A stretch of DNA of 64,000 bases, taken from the NCBI GenBank assembly GCA_034008185.1, contig CM067081.1, forward strand, positions 17,111,821 to 17,175,820, written 5' to 3'. Origin of the DNA: Gorsachius magnificus (lineage: Eukaryota; Chordata; Aves; Pelecaniformes; Ardeidae). This document shows, piece after piece, positions 1 through 9,850 of the stretch (position 1 is the first letter of the stretch; each line of letters starts with the position of its first letter). A program made the translations under genes and the position numbers. The notes under the pieces were generated by a model, which ran no database searches, was not told the origin of the DNA, and saw only the letters and a program-made list of their open reading frames with translations.

Positions 1-1653
1 TATGGCCCATAAGATCTCATGATGGAGTGGGTTTATCCTGAAGGAATTGCAACCTGGGAAGGACCCAGGCAGAAGCAAGGGAAAAGCAGGTGGAGGATAC
101 AGGGTCCCTCATATCTCTCACAATCTGCTAGAACGATACACATTTCACTGAACTTCAGCCTTCCACGCTTAGAGCTGAGTAATGCCCAAGACTCACTTCA
201 TAGACAGTAGAGAAAAAAAAAGCCCTTCTAAGATATGATTCATTTTATCCTAAGTCAGTGGCTGAAGCAGGTCAAATGAATGATCCCTAAAAGCACCTGT
301 TTCTCGCCACTGGCTAAAAAGGAAGCCAGCTTCAGAAGGTGAGAAACTACACCGTACATAACCAAAATAGATGAGGTGAGTCTCACTGCTTGGTCCATTC
401 TGTGCTGGCTTACCAACACTTCCAACAGATGCATAATGCAATACATCCAGGGTCCCTAGCACAGCCCACAAAAATGTGCACCTGTACTACGCTAGGTCAT
501 AAAAGATGTGGTCCACTGGAATGTTTTGCAAAATACTCCGGAGTTAATAATTTGACTTGCAAAGATCCAATGGCCTGTGAAGACCACCTGCACACCTATT
601 GAGGCATTTAGTACAAGTAGGACAGTAAAATATTGATCAGCTGTAAGGGAAAACACATTCAGAAGTCACACAAGGACTGAGAAACCCCGGCTCGGTACCA
701 CAGAAATACAAGACATCAGCTTCCAGACCATACTGGAATTGAACCTGAGTGATCAGGCATTCCTAATGTGATTAAGTGATCTGATTTCACAGTTTTTAAA
801 AAGTAATCGAGTTGTGTCCAAATGTGATTTGAGTGGGTTTGGTACTGTCTGAATCACAGGTCAGTAAATCATAACTTGTGAGAGGTACCTTAACCCTGAA
901 CGGTGTGGGATTTGAATCAGGTTTCAACTCTGAGGAGGACTTTGGTTCAAGTGAATTCAAAACTCTCTTTGTGCTCTTATTGTCCTTGGGTGACAGACTG
1001 GGGCAAAGCAGCTTTCCATTTAGTCCAGTCTAACCCACTGAGCCCCACACTGCGCCTGTCCTAGTGTTACTTCAACACCTCTGAGTGATACGTGGTGCAA
1101 CATGACTAATATTTATTATTACAGTCTTTTTTATAATACCCTTCCTGTGTTTAACCAGTATCTTTTCTCAACACTTTCTGAATAACATGAGGATGTCACA
1201 CTTGGCTTTGCAAAACATGACTTCATGCACTTTCTATATATGCATTGACATTTCTGGGAGAGGTGTGGGTTGAAAATCAGAGCAGAGGGAAAGAACACCA
1301 TAGATGTTAAATTGCCAATGAATGTAAGGCTCTGAGTCTCCTCTAGACAGTATTCTATTCCTGTACATTAGTTGCATCCTATTATCTGATTAGCAATCTC
1401 ATTGATTCAAATAATAGTAAAAAGAACTGTAGAAAGACAGCAAATGACATTCCGCTATGCAGGAATTAAAAGAACACTGTGCCAGTGCTCATGACATAGT
1501 CTACCCCAGAGATAACTGAATCATAAAAAAATCAGCTTACATACTTTGGCAAAACTTAGGTTCTACTATGAGTTGGAAAATTACCAAGGTATTATTAAGA
1601 TACCAGTATTATCTTATCATCATTGACTTAGATTTGTGATTTTCTGGGAATCT
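1..1653. other. unannotated AT-rich sequence
   Basis: I see no repeat family, RNA gene or convincing exon here. The open frames are short, lack recognisable motifs and overlap one another on both strands. Confidence 0.6.
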
Positions 1654-1855
1654 CATAGAATCATAGAATGATAGAATACCAGGTTGGAAGGGACCTCAAG
1701 CATCATTTGGTCCAACCTTTCTTGGCAAAAGCACGGTCTAGACAAGATGGCCCAGCACCCTGTCCAGCTGAATCTTCAAAGGGTCCAATGTTGCGGAATC
1801 AATCACTTCCCAGAGGAGATTATTCCAGTGGCTGATTGCTCTCATTGTGAAAATT
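1654..1855 (-). mobile_element. CR1 LINE 3'-end fragment
   Basis: On the + strand this begins with the CATAGAAT octamer repeated (1654-1676), which is the reverse complement of the ATTCTATG tail of avian CR1. It continues with the antisense of the CR1 3' region: a GGTTGGAAGGGACCTC motif, then GGTCCAACC, then the decayed antisense of the ORF2 C-terminus up to about 1855. The element is therefore on the minus strand and 5'-truncated to about 200 bp, as is usual for CR1. It has many substitutions, so it is an old copy with no coding capacity. Confidence 0.9.
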
Positions 1856-2470
1856 AGAGGGTTTAAAAAAAAATCTTTATAATGAATTATTGGAAAAAAT
1901 CTTCAGTAAATTCTGCCTTGGTTTTGATGCAATATATGAAAATATTTCAATCAATAAATTCCAAATAGGATAAATATGCATCTTCATGTGAATCTATAGG
2001 GAATTCCATGGGTAATGGTTGTTTTGTAGGAGAAAACAGGTGAGAGAGTGAAATGTTTTCCTTTGATGGCCTCAGGTGAAAATTCCCAGAGGCAGAGCAC
2101 AGCACATCCCAGCTGTGCACTTGACAACAAATGACCTCTGCCTCCTGCCTCATCCCACGTCTTTTCATCCTGCTGTGTGATTGGCTGGTTTCGATGTGTG
2201 GAAAGCATCATACCTACATGATCTCAGAGCAGCCTCTGGTTGGCTCCCCAATTCCTTCCCATAAGGAAGCTATAGGTACACTTTCTCTCTGTCTATATTG
2301 AAAGATATCTCTGTTTTTATCTAGAGACATATGTCAAGATCTAGCAATTCAATGTAATAAGCACAATAAGGAAAAGGCCCCAGAGGTTTCCCCCAAAAGA
2401 CCACACAAAGCAGAAGCAGCAGCCAATGGCTCCTGAATCAGAACATTTTATGTCAAGGTCAGTTTCAGAC
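1856..2470. other. unannotated sequence
   Basis: I recognise no gene or repeat between the CR1 fragment and the GC-rich block. Confidence 0.5.
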
Positions 2471-2911
2471 AGAGAGGGCGGGTGGCGTGGAGGTCCCCTC
2501 ATCCATGGCTGTGGGGAGCCTCCAGCTGCCGGCAGGACCATGGTGCGGTGCAGACTGGGGCTGTGTGTGCTTCCTTGGCCTTAGGTCAACGGCTTTGTCA
2601 GAAGGTGCCGAAACTTCTGGCTGAGCAGCTGCGGAGGGAGGGGCCAGGAGTGCGCCATGGTCTGGTCCCGTCCCTGTCCGGGAGTGCAACTGCAAAAGAC
2701 AGGATAACAGCAACACCCAAGGGAGCAATAGCAACATCCCCATGGGCAAGCCCTGCCCAGGGCTCTGCCAGCCTCAGGCCAAGGCTGTCAGTCCCACATC
2801 TCCGGGGCAGTCAGGAGACCCCCATCCCATGGTGGCGTGGGCCACCACCAGCCAACTCTGAGAGTGCCATTGCATCACTAGGTTGGTGCCAAGAGCTGGT
2901 GTCATTTTGGA

Positions 2912-3103
2912 TTCCTTAACTTTGTGTCGGCGCCCTTGTAGCAGGTAACGAATCTCCCTGGCTGTGTGGCGGAGGATGGGAGCGCGCCGTGCTCTGGTCC
3001 TGTCCCCGTCTGGGCGTGCGGCTGCAAAAGAGAGGATAACAGGAACACCCAAAGGGAGCAGGCACCCTGGCTCCCCACGGGCAAGCCCTGCCCAGAGTCC
3101 TGA
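2912..3103. repeat. 192-bp direct repeat, unit 1
   Basis: This unit begins at the CCTTAACTTTGTGTCGG motif and runs to the start of the next copy. Because 192 is divisible by three, reading frames continue from unit to unit. That explains the long minus-strand frame spanning both units. Confidence 0.7.
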
Positions 3104-3275
3104 TGCCTTAACTTTGTGTCGGCGCCCTTGTAGAAGGCAGTGAATCTCCCTGGCTGTGTGGCCGAGGACAGGAGCGTGCAGTGCCCTGGTCCTGTCCCTG
3201 TGTGAGCCTCCGGCTCTGGAAGGCAAAGGAGGAGCAGGCGCCCTCTGTGGCGCCAGGAGCAAGCCCTGCCTCCCT
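3104..3275. repeat. 192-bp direct repeat, unit 2 (diverges at its right end)
   Basis: This unit matches unit 1 closely for about the first 110 bases (shared GGCGCCCTTGTAG and AATCTCCCTGGCTGTGTGGC). It then drifts and keeps only scattered matches such as AGCAAGCCCTGCC near its end. Confidence 0.65.
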
Positions 3276-3780
3276 GCCCGGGCCCAGCAGCCCTGCCCTC
3301 TCCTCCCTGCCCTCTCGCCGCAGCCCGGGCTCACCCGCCTGCTCGCCCGCAGTCTGGGCCGGCTCAGCGCCCAGCCGTTTCCAGAGCCGTGCTGGGCGGC
3401 CGTGTCGCCACCCCCCTGTGACACGGCCAGCACCAGCATTCTGCCCGCTGTGACACGGCCGCCATGTCACTGGGGGGAGGCAGGGCTGATGGGAGGCCCA
3501 GCCCTCGGCTGCCCAGGGAAAAAGGGCCGTCACTCTTCAGCCTTGTTAAATGCAGTGGGATGGGCAATCCCCACAGCTCAGGCCCGTAGGGAAAATGGCT
3601 GACACGGGGAGCGCACTGTCACCCCTGTCTGTGTGGGGACAGCCTCTGGACCCGGTGCTGCGGTCACATCATGGCCCCTCACCGTCCTGTCCCACCCCAC
3701 CTCCCCGGGGCCTCCTCCTTGCTGTCAGGGCCAGGGCAGAGGCAGGTGGAGCTCAGCATGAGGGTGCAGGCAAATAAATG

Positions 3781-5764
3781 TGGTGTCTAAACACCAGGGA
3801 GCAAGTCAGGTGTTGGACATACTGACTTAGTGCCGCTCGGGCTGTCTTACTGCCCAGTATCCTATGGATATACATGAAACTGTATACAGTTTCATATATG
3901 TATGAAACTGCTTACAATAACATGGAAGAGAAGCAGCACCAATTTTCAAATGTATTCTCACAGTTACTGGGTTCTTTTTAGGAGGGTGTCAGTTTCAGAT
4001 GTGTCTCATTGGTGCATCAGGATCCAACAGTGACTAATTTCTCAATCCTGTCCCACCTCCGTGAATCACCGGAATTTACTCACCATCTCTGTTTCAGATC
4101 TGGTTGTCCTGAGGAACTGCAGGTAGATGTGTGCTAGGATCCTGATGACCTGCTAATGCAGGTGTCAGCCATTTTTATAGCCCTTATCCTGCTGATGTTT
4201 TGTACCCTTGTGTTCGGATTTCCCCTCCATTCATACCAGTATACACATTTTTATTGCAATTTTCCACATCCCTAGAAGATTCCTCGACTTCTGTTTTCTA
4301 AAAGATTGCAGGCACTTTTGTACAGGCTAGAAGGAAAAAAAAAGAAAACAAAGACCAAAAAAGACACCAGCTACCTTCTATGACTCATAAGTGTCCTTCT
4401 CAATAGTGTCCCAAGCTTCTGCTGTTGCCCTTTAGTATTTCAACACTATATTATCATAAATTGTTCCACTTTCCTTGCCCAGCATTAAAAATGAAGATTA
4501 CAATACACTGTCTTATACGAAATCATTTAATCTGTGAATTATAATCTGATCCACTCTTCTTGTTCTGTTTATTTTATTGGATAAGGATGAGATGGTGTGC
4601 CTTTCAACTTTATCATTCTCCATTACTCACTTTACTTTATCCCTTTTCAACCAAACTGGAAAACTGTTTGAGAGGAAGGGGAAGAGATACTTGCCACTGA
4701 TAGGACATACAGAAGGGAAGGATAGGACAACCAAGTAACAGAAAAAGCATTTCTTTCACTTTTACATAATATTTTAAATGCTCTTTTTGGGGGATGTTGT
4801 GCAGTATTTGTATTTGGGAGTGGCAGCTGCGTCTCTTCTGAGAGTAGCAGCATAGTGAGAGTTAATAAGAAGCTCAGTTCCAGGAATCCCTTTTATGAGA
4901 AAGTCAGGTTTTTCAATAGAAAACTGAGCTGTGCAAGAATAAAGCAGGCATTTTTAGAGTTCATATTAATAAGAAGACTCATTTTCTGTACAATTCTATC
5001 AGAGAGCATGTTTCACACAATGTTAAACACTGAAATGTACAAAAACCCGCACAAGGTTTATATTTCCAGTCTTATATTGTTATCATCAGCTGGAGAAAAA
5101 ATACTCCATGACAGGAGAAAAAAATCCTATTCAAATACTTTATCATCAGACTGTTAAGATAATTTGGAAAGTTGTTTCAGAACTATTAGAATGATCATGA
5201 AAATCTATCAATATGTGTCAGAACTTACACTTTCTGAGGCAGATTAAATCACCAGCAAACAACCTCTTCAGGACTTCCTACTGGTTGGGATTATTGTCTT
5301 CCATAGCAGCCCTAGCATGACCTCCAGTTCCAGATCCTATGGTTCACACAAAAGTAAAGCACATTATTGTGACAAGCATTATTAATGATGCCACAGTAAT
5401 GTGCCAGTCACAATAACTTCTCACAATCATGATGCAATTGCCCTAAACTGGCATATTCCAAATGCACATCCCCACCCTGCTACAGCATGTACATTAATGT
5501 GATCACATGTCTAGCTGAAATAATGACTTGAAAGAAACAAAAAAGTCTTAAGTCATCATAGATCTTCAAGTTGAACAACTCATATTTTTGTATAGAACAA
5601 ACTTATTCAGCTGCCATCACCAACAGGTATAAATTCTTCAGACAAAGAATTAAATTACTCCCCAGAGACTTCTTTCTTCCTCACATTCTGTTTGCAAATG
5701 ACCTATCACCCAAACTGCTGATTCTGTTCCCATTCCCTGTTCCCAGTATTTGTAAGCACTATAA
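3781..5764. other. unannotated AT-rich sequence
   Basis: Apart from a 22-bp palindrome near 3874, nothing recognisable is present. Short open frames (for example 4855-5157 +) have no motifs and lie in low-complexity A/T sequence. Confidence 0.5.
3874..3895. repeat. perfect 22-bp palindrome
   Basis: The 11-base arm ATGAAACTGTA is followed directly by its exact reverse complement. A further direct copy of ATGAAACTG begins at 3902. It is too short and AT-rich to assign a function. Confidence 0.9.
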
Positions 5765-5935
5765 TACCACTTTGCAGCTTCCATGTCACAGCATCTTCTA
5801 CAGCAGGATCTCAGCATATTTTACAGCTGTTAAGTAATTTAGCTTTGCAAAAGTGAATTCTTGCAAAGCGGAGAATTCTTAACGGCCTTCATTTTTCAAA
5901 AGTGGAAACTGAGGTTCAAACAGGTTAACCATAGC
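5765..5935 (+). mobile_element. ancient MIR-like SINE remnant
   Basis: Three landmarks occur in the order expected of the MIR/amniote SINE core. A GGATCTCAG...TTTTACAG stretch at about 5803-5826 corresponds to the usual 'unit of disease-free' CTTTACA region of such cores. A decayed spacer follows, and then GTGGAAACTGAGGTTCAAACAGGTTAA at about 5901-5927, matching the hallmark GGAAACTGAGGC...GAGGTTAA box. The copy is heavily mutated, consistent with insertion before birds diverged. The subfamily cannot be named by eye, and a chance resemblance of the second half is possible. Confidence 0.5.
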
Positions 5936-8900
5936 TTTTTTATTGAAAAGCTGAGCATCTGTGCCTTTGAAATCAAGTACAAAGCTCAGAAAATTTTAGT
6001 CAGAGCAATGATGAAGGAACCAAGAAGAGAGACAGCCCTCATCATAAGTCTTGCAGAACTATTTATCCTCTTCTTTTGTACAGCATTCAATTCCCGTGTT
6101 ACTCTAGAATAGCTTTGGTTTAAAAGTAATCAGTTATGCAATATGTAACAAAGGTTGTTCAAAGTGAAACATGAAATATAGGAAAAAGAATGCTTTGATA
6201 TTATGGAGATAGAACTGTCTAGAAACAAAGAAAATACTACCCAGGTAACAATTTATGTTTTCTATTTATACCACCAAGACGCTCATTAGCAGAGTAACCA
6301 AGTGCATGCCTATGTTCTTTTCCTGTTTGAGCTAAGCCCCAGAAAATGGGTGAAGTTTTGAGTGCTCTGGGTAGCATCATGCTGCCCCAAGTCTGATCTG
6401 GTTCTTCTATAAATGCAGCACTACAGACCATCATAGCTACATCATAGGGTCAGTGCTGAAACCAGCCAGGCCTTGATTATTTTAAAGGAAGTGATTGTCT
6501 AAAGTCCAGCTACTCTGGGAAAGTGATATCTTGGACACAATTTTGAAAGAAGTTCTGCTGAAGTAACCTAAACTCAGTGTTGTTCGTTGCTCATGACAAA
6601 CTGTTGACTTCTTTGCTGATGGGAAATAGAAGGAAAATATTTATATTATATACCTTGCAATAGTCCCTACATGACCTATTTTCTTCATGCCTTAGCTATT
6701 CTAAAGAGAGAAATTTAGCCTGTGTGAGTGAGTTGTAGAAGGCTAAACATTTCAGAAGGATCTTTCCACAGAATTACATCTTGACTAATTGAAGATTTGG
6801 GAATTTTTCAAGTGGCTTCCATAGCAAACCAGGATTTCACCCAAAGTGTTTTTGATGTTGTTTTACTGACAATGGTAATTTACAAAACAGCATTATGGAT
6901 ACTCACCAAGAAGACAGAGTACAACTTCAGGACAGTGGGGCATGAAAAGACATATCCTTGCTCTTAAGGGAGGAAGCAAAACAAACAAACTAGTAAGAGA
7001 ACAAATAGAGGTGAAGGACGATGAAAACCAGGAACAAGTAGTATTTCAGGCCAAGAAGATGTAATACATAATATTCTCATGTCAGAATGAAGAATAGTTA
7101 AGTACATTAAGGGCTGCAATTAAAAAAATGGTGGGAAAATAAACTGCTCCCATTTATATGAACTGCATAGCTATGTATTATCCAGAATAATTACGTTAAT
7201 AATATCATGCTTATGCCTTCGTCTTGTAATGAAGTGTGGGTGTTTGTGAAAATGGAGCTACTGTAATGATTGCATCTATTATTATCTGGAAATTAAGGAC
7301 GAGATTCATCTCACAGCTTTATAAGAGTTGGGCATCAAGTCTAAGTTCATTATCTAGACTCCCTTTGGAGTCAACAGTCAGATAAGGATTTCACAACTTA
7401 AGATTTCTAAGACAGTCAAGACTGATAGCCTTTGGACTTCCCTATCCATTACCATTGATTATAGAAAGAACCCGAAGACTAGCTTTACTCAAGTTTCCAA
7501 TAGCTAAAGTTAGGTGATACTCATTCTACGTTAATAGTATTTTCTCACGTTAAACCTTCTTGAGGTTAAGTCTTTGAAGTCTAGAACTACTATTACATTT
7601 ACATATAAACACATGCTTAAAAGTTTTGCAAGATCTCAACCAGGCACTCATCAGAAATAAAGTTTGACCAGATAGTTACAATTTCCTTACTTCCTTCAAA
7701 ATGATAATTTGTAAATAGTTAATTTTGTTAATGTAGCAATTAGCAAAGCATTTTAAGTATCTAGGATTGTCAAAGTAAACCTTCAATTAAACTGCATGAA
7801 GAGATTTTGTTAACCTAGTGGAGTTCCTCCTAGGGAAAAGCAATGGATAGTGCTGGCATCTATAACAAATGCTGCATGCCTGATTTCTGTACCACACTGC
7901 AAAACTTTTATAAAATAGCTGAATGTCATCTGCATATCATTCTCCTAAAATACAAATTTAATCAAAAGGCTTTCCTTTTCAACAGCACAACTAGGTCCTG
8001 TCAGCTCCAGTGGTCCTTAAATCTAAGACAGCCACCTGTAGCAGGGCCACATGGATTCCCTGTTCACTTTGATAAGTGATTATACCTGCATCAGTTCTGT
8101 GGCAAGACTTTGCATTAACTGTGTAATACAAGTTGCTGCAGCACTCAGAGAGAGACCTGTGGAAACAGAGATGATAAACTGTGCTAAATAAGCCATGACT
8201 CTCTTGCAGTCAAGGCTGCCTTTGGTCAAGATGCTGCAGAGCAAACTTGATACACTTAATCCATTTGCAAAGCTTTGGAAATGAAAATAAACACTAACAG
8301 TATCTGAGTGCTGGACTTCCTGCATCCAGAAGGGAAAGGTTCATAATTTCCTTCTAATTTGTATTTGCCCTCTAATCCAGCCTGGCTATGCTATTTTTGT
8401 GTCTAGATAGTCATAAGCCCATGCTTTTCATCACTCTGCTTCTTTTCTGATTTTTTTTACTTCCACCATATGACACTGGGAAAAGCAGTTTTGGTATTTA
8501 CATCTTCGGCTGATGTGCAGAACTGAAACAGCCGTGACTTTCAGAAGTTTCACCTCAAGACTCTCCAGGTCTGGAGAGTAAGAGACGCAGATTTGCATCT
8601 TCGCTCCGGGTCAGGCTGCCCCGTCACCTTATTTTCCCCTTGCTTTCTTTTTATCCTGAGGGAAAAGCACAAAAGGACACCACCACTATAGAATAGGGCT
8701 GCAATGTGTCATCATCTTAAGAAGTGAGGAGCAGAACCTGTCTGCAATATTTCTTTGACTCTTAGAAAGCTGGATGCAAAGTTAGCCTCACTTACTTATT
8801 TGGGTTTAAGTAAGTCATAAGGGCTAGCTGTAAGAGCTGTATTTCACATTTTGCCTTTACTCCTGTTAGCCATGTCACACAGTCTGAGAGACCCCTATTC

Positions 8901-9234
8901 CAATACAGGAGCCAGCAGCCAACACATTGCTCTAAGGAATAGCTTTAGCTAAAGGAGTTGTTGTGATGTCTTTGTAAGGAATGTGGGCCAGTGAGAATGT
9001 TTTGGACTTGTTTGTACAGCAGCTAACACAGGAAGAGGCTGCCTGCACAGGCTCCGACTTGCTCTAAAGAAGACTAATAAAAATAATTGACAATTCTGAG
9101 TGGATAACATCACCCAAATGCTGTGAAGAAAAGACTTCCTTATTTTTATCCAGATTCACTTTCTTCCAGGAGAACAGAATAGCTGGTCATTTATAAATGT
9201 GTGCTAGAAATATTGCTTGACCCTTTATCGCCTG
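5936..9234. other. unannotated AT-rich sequence
   Basis: I recognise no gene, RNA or repeat family. All open frames are under 85 codons and lack motifs. Confidence 0.5.
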
Positions 9235-9850
9235 TGCCTGGAAAATTGTTTGGCGTATTCTTGTGCCCTTCTACTTCTTTGTTGGCCCTGCACTTTCAGG
9301 GCACTCTGTGTGCTTTGCCACATAGATGATCAGCGCAGGAAAAACAGACGGTGTAGAGCTTACTGCCTTTCGCTGCCTCTTTTGCCTCAGTACCCTGTGT
9401 TAAGGTAAACGGTCAGCACAGCAGCATCCAGTTCCTCTCCTAAGCTCAGCATACAAGGAAGCCATCGCCCTGAGCAAGTACAAAGGATAGCAACAACAAC
9501 AAAATCGTATTTATGGGAAGCTCTGCTGAGTGGATTCTGTCTGTATGTTGATTTCTTTTTATGTCGTTCCTTAGGCTGGCCTCTGTGGTGCAACACTCGG
9601 GTGCTTTCTCTGCTGGTCTCAGCACGTTCTGCTGTGCACTAACATCCTCCATTCTTCCTTGATTTTCCTCATTTCTGAAATTCTGCATTTGCAATTTTGC
9701 TTGATCTGCTGCTTTGCAGATTTGTATGGCTTTTTCCAAATTTAACTCACAATGATTTTTAGCAGGTGCTCATGTACCTTACCATTACTTCAGGTGACCT
9801 CTAAGAATGTGATCCCATGAATCACAGAGAATTAAACTTTCTTGCTTCTT
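9235..9850 (-). pseudogene. decayed Ty3/Gypsy-like gag remnant
   Basis: Reading the minus strand from about 9815 down, the frame gives DHILRG, then after frame breaks EHLLK. It then gives LNLEKAIQICKAADQAK and LQMQNF at about 9755-9680. This order resembles the Gag region of vertebrate Ty3/Gypsy elements, where an RDRIV.G motif, a LRE.LL segment and a LTLEKA...C.A.E helix precede the nucleocapsid. Further along (about 9345-9235) a patch with CGKAHR, then KC, then GHKN is a plausible degraded CCHC zinc knuckle. At least two frameshifts and several stops break it, so it is not functional. No LTR, protease or polymerase segment could be traced around it. A chance match of the helix is the main alternative. 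The ordered set of motifs argues against that. Confidence 0.5.

Larger units (their letters stand above)
2774..3439 (-). other. 221-codon open frame over the tandem repeats, probably not a gene
   Basis: A frame with an ATG start at 3439 stays open for 221 codons. It contains two in-frame repeats of about 64 residues, each carrying the motif HTAREI followed by LLQGRRHKVK. Conservation of the peptide simply follows from DNA repeats whose period is divisible by three. The composition (Arg, Ala, Gly, Pro) is what CpG-rich DNA produces, and stop codons are naturally scarce in such DNA. I recognise no domain. I list it only because it is among the longest frames outside the CR1 copies. Confidence 0.2.
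2471..3780. repeat. GC/CpG-rich block with diverged direct repeats
   Basis: Base composition changes sharply from AT-rich flanks to GC-rich, and CpG is frequent, especially at 3290-3480. The block contains related copies of one motif. The segment starting CCTTAACTTTGTGTCGGCGC occurs near 2914 and again near 3106, a 192-bp spacing. Each copy continues into a CCCTGGCTGTGTGGC motif and a TGGTCCTGTCCC motif. A more diverged third copy lies at about 2631-2765 and shares the GGATAACAG and GGCAAGCCCTGCCCA motifs. A short GTGACACGGCC motif also recurs at 3418 and 3451. An AATAAA lies at the right edge (about 3773). It could be an old LTR, a local minisatellite or a CpG island that has expanded. I cannot assign a family. 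Confidence 0.6.

Noticed and set aside
2482..3777. Plus-strand frames across the GC-rich block
   Set aside because: Same reason as for the CpG island. Several overlapping frames are open at once, none with a motif.
7255..7400. Possible ancient interspersed repeat
   Set aside because: Only a vague resemblance (a GAGATTCATCTCA and a CTAGACTCCCTTTGGAGTCA stretch). I could not name a family.
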